Shown here: piece after piece, positions 8,153 to 17,437 of the stretch
Layout: each line of letters opens with the position of its first letter
How positions within the stretch are numbered: the stretch's first letter is position 1
Assembly: GCF_021440195.1 (NCBI RefSeq)
Contig: NZ_JAJTSZ010000010.1
Span: 124,001 to 188,000, forward strand
DNA length: 64,000 nucleotides
Reading direction: 5' to 3'
DNA from: Dyadobacter sp. CY356
Lineage (GTDB): Bacteria > Bacteroidota > Bacteroidia > Cytophagales > Spirosomataceae
The notes under the pieces: model-generated
Told to the model about the DNA's origin: nothing
Database searches by the model: none
What the model saw: only the letters and a program-made list of their open reading frames with translations
Position numbers and translations under genes: made by a program

Positions 8153-9484
8153 TTATCGCATCGAAAAATTATCATAATAAAAGTTACGCCTATCAAAGTC
8201 ATAAGCATCAAGTCCTTTAAGAAGACAATGTGCGAAATCTTCTGGCCCGCAAAACCAGATACTCACAAGCTCGAAACTACCAACGGCTTCATGAAGCATC
8301 TGCGCTGTCAGGTATTCCCTTTTGTTTGAATTTAAATGATAAAAGCTGACACCACTTCGCTGACATAAATCTTCGATTGATTCCGGAAAAATTTGTTGTC
8401 TTTCTGTTCGTGTCGAATACCATAAGTCGATAAGCTCCGAAGTTTCCTTTTGATTAGCAAGTTGTTCCAGTTTTGAAATAAACGGTGTTATACCAATACC
8501 TCCGGCAATCCAGATTTGTCTTTTTAATGGCGAATTGAAAACAAATTCACCATAGGGCCCTTCAATTTGAACATTCTGCCCTATCTGTATATGCCGAGTC
8601 AAATTATCTGTAAAATCACCCAGCGATTTGATAACAAAGCGAACAGCATCCGGATCATCGCCGCAAGACGCAATAGTGAACGGGTGCGGCTCGCGGTCAT
8701 GTTCAAAGCGAAGAAAGGCATATTGACCTGTCTTATGAAAAAATGGTTTTTGAGTTGTGGAAAGTCTTATATCAAGAACGCCATCCTGCGGTTTTTCAAT
8801 TTTGGTTACAACGGTTTCGGTTTTCCGCGCCGCACCAATTTGCTGAAAAAGTGCAATAAAGGCCGCGGCAGTACCGATCGTAACCAAGCAAAGTAATAAA
8901 TATCCTGCTGGCGTGGTTAACCAGTGTTCTTTGAGTTGGGCAGTAGCTCCGTGATATGCTGCTAAAAGAAATACTACCGGAAATATTTTATGTGTTTTAC
9001 GGAAAATATGGTAAGGGATTTTTTTAAATAAGGCAATAATCACCAAAATGATCACGACGTAAAATATCCATTCGACCAAAAAAACACCGCTTTGGAAAAG
9101 ACCGATTTCCAGATCTGAAAAACTGCTTCCGTCCGTTAATTCTCCGGGATCGGTAATGATTCCGGATTCGACCAGCAAATGCGGCACTTTTTCGCCCAGC
9201 CAGTGAAAAATCATAAGCAGGGTTGAGCAGATACCGGTCCACTTATGTATGATATAAGCTTTGTCCAGGCCGTGCATCCGGTGATTTAGCCAGGGATTAC
9301 GCAAGGAAATGACCATAGACAAAACCATAAGTGAAAACGCGGACAAGCCAGTCAAAAAAACAAATTGTTCTCTTAATTCCCATCCATCCGGATGTGCCAT
9401 CAGGTTGCCGGGACCAGGAGAAAGGGCGTAGATTATCCCGGTGATCACCAGTGTACCGGTGATCCACTTGGTTGTGGGTTGCAT
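8153..9484 (-). CDS. Ferric-reductase-like transmembrane flavoprotein
   Basis: 443 residues. The N-terminal half has about six membrane helices with paired histidines in HKWTGICSTLLMIFHWLG and a later helix ending AAYHG, as in haem-binding ferric reductase/NOX membrane domains. The C-terminal half is a ferredoxin-NADP reductase module: FAD-binding HPFTIAS, nucleotide-binding IWIAGGIGITPFISKL and WFCGPEDF. It should move electrons from NAD(P)H via FAD and haem across the inner membrane; the acceptor (ferric iron, oxygen or other) is unknown. The start lies 22 bp from the upstream MDR stop, so the two genes are probably cotranscribed. Confidence 0.85.
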   Translation of the reverse strand: MQPTTKWITGTLVITGIIYALSPGPGNLMAHPDGWELREQFVFLTGLSAFSLMVLSMVISLRNPWLNHRMHGLDKAYIIHKWTGICSTLLMIFHWLGEKVPHLLVESGIITDPGELTDGSSFSDLEIGLFQSGVFLVEWIFYVVIILVIIALFKKIPYHIFRKTHKIFPVVFLLAAYHGATAQLKEHWLTTPAGYLLLCLVTIGTAAAFIALFQQIGAARKTETVVTKIEKPQDGVLDIRLSTTQKPFFHKTGQYAFLRFEHDREPHPFTIASCGDDPDAVRFVIKSLGDFTDNLTRHIQIGQNVQIEGPYGEFVFNSPLKRQIWIAGGIGITPFISKLEQLANQKETSELIDLWYSTRTERQQIFPESIEDLCQRSGVSFYHLNSNKREYLTAQMLHEAVGSFELVSIWFCGPEDFAHCLLKGLDAYDFDRRNFYYDNFSMR

Positions 9485-9506
9485 ACTTGTGAGGATTAAA
9501 AGTGCA

Positions 9507-10484
9507 TTAATTCATTTCAATCACCAGCCTTTTGCCATCTGGAATTGAAGCATCATAAATAGATTCAATTTGCTGAAATGGAACATTTACCGTTTCAATA
9601 ACAAGCTTTCCGTCCACTGCAAGCTGAAACATTTCGGGCAAAACTTCTGTAAAAAATTTTCCAATTTCCGTTCGGGTAAGGCTGCCAAGGCCAGAGCCTG
9701 TAAGATGCAGGTCAATGCTTCTTAGAGTTGATGAAGATAATTTAAGATTCTCTCCTGCAATACTGCCCACGGAAACAAATCTTGTTTTAGGCGTAAACAT
9801 TCCTTTTGCTTCCAGCGCGCGTAATACAAGCTCGGCAGAAGACCCCCACAGGTAATCAATGATCACGTCAAATGGCGTCTGACTGTGAATGGATTGAAGA
9901 CTGGCTACAACCTCTTCATCAGACTGTTGAAGGGATATTACTTCGTCGGCGCCCATTTTGAGCAATGCTTTCAAGGATTCAGGATTCCGGCCAGTGGCAA
10001 TGATTTTTTTTGCTCCGTAATGCCGCGCAATCTGCACGGCCAATCTTCCGGTAAAACCAGTGGCGCCATTGATTAATACCGTTTCTCCGGGTTGCAGGGC
10101 AGCTTTGAATTTTAGTCCCATCGCAGCTCCGATCACGCCGTTCGGGAGCGCAGCAGCAGTGGCAAAATCCAGATTATCTGGAATAATTACCATTCTGTCC
10201 TTCTCAATGACGGCCATTTCTGCGACCATTCCGTTCATACTAATAGCATAAACACGGGTTCCATCGGGCAAAATTCCAACACCGTCACTTCCGATTATCC
10301 GGGCTTTGGGTACATTTTCTGTGTCGGCGGAATAGTGACTGCCACTGGCTATACTTCTGTCAACATTTTTGATTGCCGCCGCCCTGACATACAGTAACAG
10401 ATCGTCCGGTTTGCTTACTGTCGGTTCAGGCCATTCTGTATATCTAAGTATTCCATCTTGCGGATTCATGATTGCTGCTTTCAT
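9507..10484 (-). CDS. Medium-chain dehydrogenase/reductase (quinone oxidoreductase-like)
   Basis: 325 residues. It has an N-terminal GroES-like domain and a Rossmann domain with LINGATGFTGRLAVQIAR, the nucleotide-binding motif of MDR enzymes. Zinc-ligand cysteine clusters are absent, so it belongs to the zinc-free quinone oxidoreductase/enoyl reductase side of the family and probably uses NADPH. It sits downstream of a Crp/Fnr regulator on the same strand, with 16-bp inverted repeats in the 90-bp gap, and upstream of the membrane flavoprotein: a plausible small redox operon. The substrate is unknown. Confidence 0.87.
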   Translation of the reverse strand: MKAAIMNPQDGILRYTEWPEPTVSKPDDLLLYVRAAAIKNVDRSIASGSHYSADTENVPKARIIGSDGVGILPDGTRVYAISMNGMVAEMAVIEKDRMVIIPDNLDFATAAALPNGVIGAAMGLKFKAALQPGETVLINGATGFTGRLAVQIARHYGAKKIIATGRNPESLKALLKMGADEVISLQQSDEEVVASLQSIHSQTPFDVIIDYLWGSSAELVLRALEAKGMFTPKTRFVSVGSIAGENLKLSSSTLRSIDLHLTGSGLGSLTRTEIGKFFTEVLPEMFQLAVDGKLVIETVNVPFQQIESIYDASIPDGKRLVIEMN

Positions 10485-10500
10485 CTTTTGTTTCGTTTAA

Positions 10501-10559
10501 TTGTTTGATGAAACAAAAGTAGCATGACGTGATTCCGTCAAACGATAACATTTGTTACC
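10501..10559 (-). promoter_or_regulatory. Cluster of 16-bp inverted repeats, candidate Crp/Fnr operators
   Basis: Three operator-sized inverted repeats lie in the gap between the regulator and MDR genes: TTGTTT-N4-AAACAA (10501-10516), TGACG-N6-CGTCA (10525-10540) and GATAAC-N4-GTTACC (10544-10559, one mismatch). The middle site has the half-site spacing of Crp/Fnr family operators. Confidence 0.45.
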
Positions 10560-10574
10560 AAATTCAGGCTTCTG

Positions 10575-11189
10575 TTATTTTCCGCGGGCCATTTTATTTT
10601 TAATCCGGCTCAAATGTACCCGGCTGATTCCCAGGTAGGAAGCGATGTAATGTTGCGGAACGCGCTGAATAATGTATGGCTGATTATGAAGCAGGTTCTC
10701 ATATCGTTCCTGTGGTGTGTCGCGGACAAAAGAAAGAAAATGCTGCATGTAATGCAGGGTACGTTCAAATAGAATATTTAAAATTTGATTACGCATCGAC
10801 GGAATTTCGCTGACCTCATCTAATAAATTATCAACGTCCTTTTTGTCAATCCACCACAATGTACATGGTTCGGTCGTTTCCAATGTAAACAGGCTGGGCG
10901 TGCCTTTTTTAAAACTTTCGATAGACGAAACGGTACTATTTTCAAAAAAGAATTGAAAGGTAACTTCCTCGCCTTTGTTATCAAACCAAACCCGGATACA
11001 ACCTTTTTCGATCAGATAAGCTTTGCGGGAAATCTCGCCTTCCCGCAAAAGAATGGTTTTCGCCGGAACTTGTACACGATGAAATCGACTGGTATATTCC
11101 TCCCATTTTTCAGATGACACAGGGAAATTATCTCTGAATTTTTCAAGAATTTCTGAGAGTTTGACAACGTCATTATGTTTGGCGGACAT
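10575..11189 (-). CDS. Crp/Fnr-family transcriptional regulator
   Basis: 204 residues. The N-terminal cyclic-nucleotide-binding-type beta-roll is visible (ILLREGEISRKAYLIEKGC, then FQFFFENSTVSSIESF), followed by a C-terminal winged helix (YIASYLGISRVHLSRIKNK). The FQFFFEN/IESF pattern is typical of the Bacteroidota subgroup, which lacks the Fnr iron-sulphur cysteines and whose ligand is generally unknown. These regulators usually control an adjacent gene, here probably the MDR-flavoprotein pair downstream. It is divergent from the hydrolase gene, with a 152-bp shared intergenic region. Confidence 0.88.
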   Translation of the reverse strand: MSAKHNDVVKLSEILEKFRDNFPVSSEKWEEYTSRFHRVQVPAKTILLREGEISRKAYLIEKGCIRVWFDNKGEEVTFQFFFENSTVSSIESFKKGTPSLFTLETTEPCTLWWIDKKDVDNLLDEVSEIPSMRNQILNILFERTLHYMQHFLSFVRDTPQERYENLLHNQPYIIQRVPQHYIASYLGISRVHLSRIKNKMARGK

Positions 11190-11341
11190 AGGATTGTTTT
11201 ATTTTAGACTTCTAATATCAAAAGTTACCCGAACAATTCCATTTTATTGGCGAGGCATATTGGAAGTTTATGAAAACGGTGATATTTGTCATACCACATG
11301 ATCAAATTATGTAAATTCGGTCTCAACCCCTGATCATTTTT

Positions 11342-12397
11342 ATGAAGTTTATTTTTACCATCATTTTTATTTATCCTTTCCTTTTATCTGCCCAGATCTC
11401 AAATGTAACCAGAACTGATATCCCAAAACAGTTTCAGGAAGCGAGAACAAAGTTTGCAGCTTTTGAAAAAACGCACGGTCATTTTATAGAAACGAAGAAT
11501 GTGAGGATGCATTATTTGTCCTGGGGCAAGCCATTGGGTACGCCACTTATCTGGATACACGGTAGTTTAAGCAACGCGTACGAAATTTTGCCATTTGCGG
11601 ATAAGCTGGTTAAGGCGGGGTATTATGTTATCGCGATAGATTATTACGGTCACGGCCAGACCAGTATCCCGGATCATGAAGTATCACTTTACCATGTGGC
11701 TGATGATGTTAAATTTTTGATGGATCATTTAAAAATTTCGAAGGCTGTCGTTGGTGGCTGGTCACGTGGTGGTTTTATCAGCACTGCCTTTTATGATGCT
11801 TATCCGGAAAATGTATTGGGATTAATTTTGGAAGATGGCGGGTCGGTTTCGACCAATACCCATTATCATAAAATGGATTCTACAATGCTCATCAAAAGAG
11901 TTAAAGAAATTGCTGCCCAAATTTTTGAAGATATTTCATATGAAACAGCTTTTGACGCATATTCTGCTTTTTATGACAAAAGCCAAAACGATGATCAGTT
12001 TGAATTACTGACCTGGATCAGACAAGATAATACCGGGAAATGGGTTTTTGGCCCTGGATTATGGAAGTTGTTTAATATGAGTTCAGCGGAGCAAACGCTG
12101 GATAATATCTTACGCCCAACGCGTGCTCCGCTTTTTGCAGAATCTATGTCTGTTCTGGAACCTAAAATTATCTTTCGCAATCTGAAAATTTCTGTGTTGA
12201 TACTTGACCCGATAGGTAAGGACGATTTATTTCCTTTTGAAAAAGAAAATGATGCATTGAAAAAGCAACATCCAGCTTTGATAACCCACGAAATTTTTGA
12301 AGAAACGGGTCATAATATCCATTACCAACGTCCGGAAAAATTTACCGAAAAGATTATAGCCTTTCTCCAAACCATAAAATTACCTACCCAAAAATAG
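11342..12397 (+). CDS. Secreted alpha/beta hydrolase
   Basis: 351 residues with an N-terminal signal peptide (hydrophobic segment ending LLSAQ). The fold is clear: oxyanion-hole WIHGSLSN, nucleophile elbow GWSRGG with Ser141, a probable acid in LILDPIGKDD and catalytic His324 in TGHNIH. It should hydrolyse an ester, amide or similar bond in the periplasm or outside; the substrate is unknown. It is divergent from the Crp-type regulator and may be one of its targets. Confidence 0.85.
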   Translation: MKFIFTIIFIYPFLLSAQISNVTRTDIPKQFQEARTKFAAFEKTHGHFIETKNVRMHYLSWGKPLGTPLIWIHGSLSNAYEILPFADKLVKAGYYVIAIDYYGHGQTSIPDHEVSLYHVADDVKFLMDHLKISKAVVGGWSRGGFISTAFYDAYPENVLGLILEDGGSVSTNTHYHKMDSTMLIKRVKEIAAQIFEDISYETAFDAYSAFYDKSQNDDQFELLTWIRQDNTGKWVFGPGLWKLFNMSSAEQTLDNILRPTRAPLFAESMSVLEPKIIFRNLKISVLILDPIGKDDLFPFEKENDALKKQHPALITHEIFEETGHNIHYQRPEKFTEKIIAFLQTIKLPTQK

Positions 12398-12499
12398 ATT
12401 TGACTATAAAAGAATTAAGATTGTATTGAATTTATAGAGTAGCGACCGGGCCGGATCTGCCTTTTATCTTTCAATCTGCCATATCTAAAACTTACCATT

Positions 12500-13369
12500 A
12501 TGTTTATTGATAGAAAAACATTTCTGAAAGAAGTTTCTTTATTAGCCGGGGCGTCCATGATATCAGCTGACGTGCTGGCAAACTTTGGTCTGCCGGTTAA
12601 AAATGAAATTAAACTGGGATTTGTCACTTATCTGTGGGGTAAGGATTGGGATATTGCCACGATTATTAAAAATTGTACGGCTGCCGACATTCACGGAGCA
12701 GAATTGCGGGTTGAGCACGCCCATAAAGTGATGCCGGACCTGAATGCCGGACAAAGAGCAGAAGTGAAAAAACAGTTTTCGGACAGTCCGGTAAAAATAA
12801 TTGGACTCGGTACTAACCAGCAATACGATTATCCTGATCAAAATCAGCTGAAAGCGTCTATTGAGCGGACAAAGGAATTTATTCGTTTAAGTGCAGATGT
12901 GGGTGGATCGGGCGTAAAAGTAAAACCTAACGGACTGCATAAGGAAGTTTCGGTTGAAAAAACACTGGCGCAGATCGGAGCGTCACTGCATGAACTTGCC
13001 CGGTATGCGGCAGATCTCGGTCAGCAATTAAGGCTGGAAGTGCATGGTGAGGAAACACAGGAGCTCCCCAATATCAGGAAGATTATGGAATATGCGGATC
13101 ATAAGAATGCGAAAACTTGCTGGAATTGCAATCCTCAGGATTTAAATGGAAAAGGTTTTCAGTACAATTTTGATCTGGTAAAACAATATTTCGGTGATAC
13201 CTGTCATGTGAGGGAACTGGATAGGACTGACTATCCTTATAAAGATCTTCTCGCAAATCTTACTAAAATGAATTATAATGGTTGGGTTCTTTTGGAATGT
13301 CACACCAATCCCGACGATAAATTGAATTCGATGATCGAACAACGGAAAGTTTTTGATCGTATGATTTAA
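12500..13369 (+). CDS. Sugar phosphate isomerase/epimerase-like protein (AP endonuclease 2 TIM-barrel family)
   Basis: 289 residues. A hydrophobic N-terminal segment (KEVSLLAGASMISADVLA) suggests export, perhaps by Tat, although the RK pair is only a partial motif. The rest is a xylose-isomerase-like TIM barrel: KLGFVTYLWG at strand 1, LRLEVHGEE with a metal-ligand Glu, CWNCNP, CHVREL and a final LLECHT. Such proteins isomerise or epimerise sugars or act on 3-keto sugars. Many exported Bacteroidota members have unknown substrates. No operon partner is evident. Confidence 0.8.
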   Translation: MFIDRKTFLKEVSLLAGASMISADVLANFGLPVKNEIKLGFVTYLWGKDWDIATIIKNCTAADIHGAELRVEHAHKVMPDLNAGQRAEVKKQFSDSPVKIIGLGTNQQYDYPDQNQLKASIERTKEFIRLSADVGGSGVKVKPNGLHKEVSVEKTLAQIGASLHELARYAADLGQQLRLEVHGEETQELPNIRKIMEYADHKNAKTCWNCNPQDLNGKGFQYNFDLVKQYFGDTCHVRELDRTDYPYKDLLANLTKMNYNGWVLLECHTNPDDKLNSMIEQRKVFDRMI

Positions 13370-13921
13370 ATTCGGGAGGTATACTTTTAATAACTGCCTG
13401 GATTATAAATTGTTGTGTACTTTTCTCACCAGAAAAGATAAAGGCCTGTAAATTACCGTTTAGTTATCCCAAGTAAATACCGGTTAATAAAAAACACATA
13501 TTTAAAAATCTTTGGCCCGGAGAAATGTATTCATGTATTTTCACGAAGCCTTTTTCTATACATAGAATACATTTTAAATGACAATCCGACAATAAGCTGT
13601 CTCACATTACATCTCTGAATACGACGTTTATCACTGACGATTGAAAGTTATAAATGCTTTAATTATATTCTCTCTTGATTACGCAAATTTAAAGAGCTGT
13701 TTTCTCTGCGATTTTAAATTTAAACGATGCTCGTATAAAGGTGATGGTATATTAAAATTTTCTGATTTGAAAGTCGAAACGATTCTCTCTACATTCGTTT
13801 CTTATAAGTCAACAACCTGAAAAGTCATAATATTTGCCCTGCGATTTTAAAAATCGCTTGCATCGGTATGGCTTTTTATAGTTATGTGCAGACTCCCGAC
13901 AGATCATGAAATATCTCATCT
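13370..13921. other. 552-bp intergenic region without a recognised gene
   Basis: AT-rich and with stops in all frames. It contains a perfect short palindrome GCGATTTTAAAAATCGC (13841-13857) about 65 bp before the DUF2079 gene, and a related GCGATTTTAAATTTAAACG near 13708. Nothing else convincing is seen. Confidence 0.5.
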
Positions 13922-15451
13922 ATGCGTGAAAACTACCAGCACCGGATTAAAATGCTTTTCTTACTATTTCTGCCTGTTTTGGGTAGTCTGGTTTGGTTTT
14001 TTATTAAAGTCTTTCAATTTCAAAGTAATCAGGAAGAATTTACAGATGGCATGCTGGCTTTGCAGCTGAGCAGAGGGTGGCTCGAAGAGCGACCCGTACT
14101 TTATGATAACTTTTACGGACATCATGCCAGACAGCACAACTATTACTTTATTCTGCTCACAGGTTTCTTGACCAGATTCACAGGGATTTACGGATTGTTT
14201 CTTACCTATTTAGGCCTTTTTGGAGTGCTTTTCTGGCAGTGGTTTGGTGGTTTCAGTAAGTTTGGCCGCCCATTCTGGACATCAAACTGGTTGGCTGTTA
14301 TCTTTTTTGTTTTTGGCCCGATGGGCTATTTCATTTATCTTGATTATTTTGGCTGGCATCCTGAGCACTATTTTCTTTCGTTGATGGCGCTTCTTGCGCT
14401 AAGTCTTGCCAAACGGCAATATGCCCTGGCCATTGTCTGGCTACTGCTTACTTTTCTGGTAAAAGAGACTTCCAATATTCTCATTTGTAGTTTGTTACTG
14501 TTTTGTTCAGTGGTGGATCTCATTCTTGCCGATTCGTCTAAGCCCTGGATAAATTATTTTATCAACAAACGAAATGTAATTATTACCACGGTCTGTCTGG
14601 TATTATTTGGCCTGAGCATGTGGTGGCTCTCTCATTTGAACGGGCCGCAGCCCAGCAGGTTGGGAGTAGCGCTAACGCGTATCGGATAAAGTGCAACGCC
14701 GGCCAAATTAGCTCTGTACTTTTTTTTATATGTGGCGATTGGTGCTATAACTTTTGTTATCGGATTACTTCCATTTAGTATCTGGCTCAAATCATCACCA
14801 CGAAAAGGAGTGATACTTACGATACTTGCCGCTGGTTACAGTCTGTTATTTGTTGTTTATCTTTTTGAAACGTTATATTACTTTCCTACCATTTATCTGA
14901 GCGTTTCTTATCCGCCCAGGATTGGTGGATTGTGGGCTTTTCTTTTGAGTTCTTACATATTTTTAAGCTACCGGTTTGCCCGGGCAGGTATAATACCTTC
15001 TGTACACTCATTGAGCCTGATCCTTACAGGCCTTACTCTTCAGTTTATTTTTGGCTCCTTCATTGTTTCACATCATTTTAGTATCGATTCAGATTACCGC
15101 AGTGTCGGAATTGCAGCAAACGGTTTTATAAAAACCGGACTAGGACTAATGCCTTATCCGGCTGGTACAGCTCATGAGCTTTATACGCTTGCAAAAAAGC
15201 TTCCCGAAGGTTCCGACGTGATGGTTCCCAACCAATATATTTCCTATTTCCAAAACGTTTATCCCGGCTCATGGAATTTTGAGGAGAAGACTGAAAGGCT
15301 TCTTCGCCGGCCTCTGCTCTATGTTTATGAAAAAAACAAGATCGGTAAAGTGAGCTATTACCGCTTTCCCCGTAAAGGATATAATGTCATTCCTAATCAA
15401 CAACTACTAATTCTGGCAGATTCAAAATGGTACAACCAACATTTCAAATGA
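13922..15451 (+). pseudogene. DUF2079-family polytopic membrane protein, interrupted by an in-frame TAA
   Basis: The stretches 13922-14689 (255 residues) and 14690-15451 are in the same reading frame, separated only by TAA at 14687-14689 (RIG-stop-SATPAKLALY). Read through, they give a ~509-residue multi-spanning membrane protein with DUF2079 features: a DGMLALQLSRGW segment, an NFYGHH loop and FGWHPEHYFLSLMALLAL. DUF2079 proteins resemble membrane glycosyltransferases or polyprenol-linked sugar transferases. The stop is TAA, so selenocysteine is excluded. Either the gene is recently broken or the base is a sequencing error; an ATG at 14732 could restart translation. It overlaps the downstream methyltransferase-GT2 gene and likely worked with it. 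Confidence 0.75.
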
Positions 15452-16830
15452 GTGGAGAGCAACGGGAAACCTGGATCCGCAAAAATGCTTATTACTACAA
15501 ATGTCTGATTACCTATCTTAGATTTATAATCCCGGAAGGGTCTTCCGTACTGGAAATTGGCTGCGGCACGGGCTTTCTTTTGGAGCAGTTGAAGCCCTCA
15601 CGCGGTGTAGGTATAGACATGTCACTTCAGATGCTCACTTATGCAAAGGAAAAACGGAGCGGATATGCCTATCATCTGATGGATGCTGAGGATATTTCTC
15701 TGGATGAAACTTTCGATTATGTATTGATCAGTGACACGGTCGGCAGCTTTAATGATGTTCAAAATGTATTTGAACAGGTCCAGAAAGTCTGTAATCCGCA
15801 AACCCGTCTGGTTATTACTTCAACCAACTTTATCTGGCGGCCTGTGTTGAACCTGGCTGAAAATCTTGGCTTGAAAATGCCCCAGAAAAGACAGAACTGG
15901 CTGGATATAGGAGACATTACTAACCTTTTGGAACTGGCAGGATTTGACGTGATAGACAATTACAAAAAGACAATTTTTCCAAAATACATTCCCTTTATTT
16001 CAACATTTCTGAATAAATATGTTGGTAATCTGCCTTTATTCAATGCGCTGGGATTGATCACTTGTTTGGTGGCCAGAAGCCAGAATGAAATGTCCAGGCC
16101 CGTTGATGCATTAAGCGTCAGTGTTGTAATTCCTGCCCGGAATGAAAAAGGCAACATCGAAGCGCTTATCCGCAGAACTCCGCAGATGGGAAAACACACT
16201 GAAATTATTTTTGTGGAAGGAAATTCTACTGACGATACCTGGGCCGAAATCCAGCGGCTTGGAACCTATTACAAGGAATTTTACGACATCAAATGGATTC
16301 AGCAGGATGGTAAGGGGAAAGGTGACGCTGTCAGAAATGGATATAGTATAGCAACGGGTGATGTATTGATGATTCTGGATGCAGATATGACAGTTGAACC
16401 GGAAGAGTTGCCCAAATTTTTTAACGCAATCGCCTCCGGGAAAGGAGAGTATATCAATGGGACCCGCCTTGTATACCCGATGGAAGATCAGGCTATGCGG
16501 TTTTTAAATTTACTTGGAAATAAATTTTTCAGCATGGCTTTTTCCTGGCTACTCGGACAAAGCCTCAAAGATACTCTTTGCGGGACAAAAGTAATGAGCC
16601 GTGAAAATTATCTGAAACTCGCCGCAAATCGTGCTTACTTTGGCGAATTTGATCCGTTTGGTGATTTTGATCTGATTTTTGGTTCTGCCAAACTTAATCT
16701 TAAATTTATTGAAGTCCCGATCCGTTACAAAGCCCGTACCTATGGAGAAACCAATATATCAAGATTTAAACACGGCTGGCTGCTACTAAAAATGACCTTT
16801 TTTGCATTGAATAAAATCAAATTTGTTTAA
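15427..16830 (+). CDS. Fusion of SAM-dependent methyltransferase and family 2 glycosyltransferase
   Basis: 467 residues. Residues ~1-215 are a class I methyltransferase with VLEIGCGTGFLLEQL (SAM-binding motif I) and a later YVLISDT. Residues ~228-467 are a GT2 domain: SVVIPARNEKGNIEALI, the DGKGKGDAVRNG loop and MILDADMTVEP (DxD-type metal site), most like polyprenyl-phosphate mannose/glucose synthases, but without C-terminal membrane helices. It may both methylate and transfer a sugar to a lipid carrier. The ATG at 15448 overlaps the upstream stop as ATGA and is an equally likely start. It forms a pair with the broken DUF2079 gene. Confidence 0.85.
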   Translation: MVQPTFQMSGEQRETWIRKNAYYYKCLITYLRFIIPEGSSVLEIGCGTGFLLEQLKPSRGVGIDMSLQMLTYAKEKRSGYAYHLMDAEDISLDETFDYVLISDTVGSFNDVQNVFEQVQKVCNPQTRLVITSTNFIWRPVLNLAENLGLKMPQKRQNWLDIGDITNLLELAGFDVIDNYKKTIFPKYIPFISTFLNKYVGNLPLFNALGLITCLVARSQNEMSRPVDALSVSVVIPARNEKGNIEALIRRTPQMGKHTEIIFVEGNSTDDTWAEIQRLGTYYKEFYDIKWIQQDGKGKGDAVRNGYSIATGDVLMILDADMTVEPEELPKFFNAIASGKGEYINGTRLVYPMEDQAMRFLNLLGNKFFSMAFSWLLGQSLKDTLCGTKVMSRENYLKLAANRAYFGEFDPFGDFDLIFGSAKLNLKFIEVPIRYKARTYGETNISRFKHGWLLLKMTFFALNKIKFV

Positions 16831-16888
16831 GCGATTTCAAAGTTATTACATGATAATGCAGGTATAGCTGTTTTTATCATATTGATCA

Positions 16889-17311
16889 CTATTTTCTTTC
16901 AAGTATAACCTCCTCCGTTTCCAGAATCGTTTTGCCTTTTTTGATTTTTCCTTCTGTTTTTGCAAGTTTCAAAAGCTTTCCATCATATCTGACAAGATAG
17001 GGGATTTTGGTTTTTTTGATTTTCCCGATGTAGAGATTTTTTCCTTTCATACTTACCGGAAGTTTTTCGCTGTGTTTACCAAATTCCTGGCTAATGGTAA
17101 CCGTACTGTTTTGCGAAAATTCAAAGAATTTTTCGTCAGGTTTGTATACTTCTTGGTTTTGCCCGATGACCTGTCCATCCGATTTTTTAATCTCTATTTT
17201 TGACAATACCTTCCATGTCCCAATCAATGTTGAATAACCAATACTTGCAGTAGTCTGAGAAAAAGCAACAAGGCTCTGTGCGATAAGTATTAAAGTGAAT
17301 AGTAATCTCAT
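16889..17311 (-). CDS. Secreted lipocalin-like hypothetical protein
   Basis: 140 residues with a signal peptide (LLFTLILIAQSLVAFSQ). The mature part begins with LIGTWKVLSKIEI and continues as alternating beta strands, the pattern of Bacteroidota lipocalin-like small proteins; Lys-rich at the end. Function unknown. It lies 126 bp downstream of the sensor kinase on the same strand, and converges on the methyltransferase-GT2 gene. Confidence 0.65.
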   Translation of the reverse strand: MRLLFTLILIAQSLVAFSQTTASIGYSTLIGTWKVLSKIEIKKSDGQVIGQNQEVYKPDEKFFEFSQNSTVTISQEFGKHSEKLPVSMKGKNLYIGKIKKTKIPYLVRYDGKLLKLAKTEGKIKKGKTILETEEVILERK

Positions 17312-17437
17312 ATTTTTTTAACTGTAAAGAAACTTTGAATGGACAGAACGGTATGATTTGAAAATCGCAAGTGGTTAAGTGGTAAGTATAAAAAGTATTC
17401 CAACCAGATCCCGGAATTTATCTTTTCAGACCTGATT

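Noticed and set aside
16849-16880. Hairpin ATGATAA/TTATCAT between convergent genes
   Set aside because: Only 7 weak A/T-rich pairs with an 18-nt loop; not enough to call a terminator.
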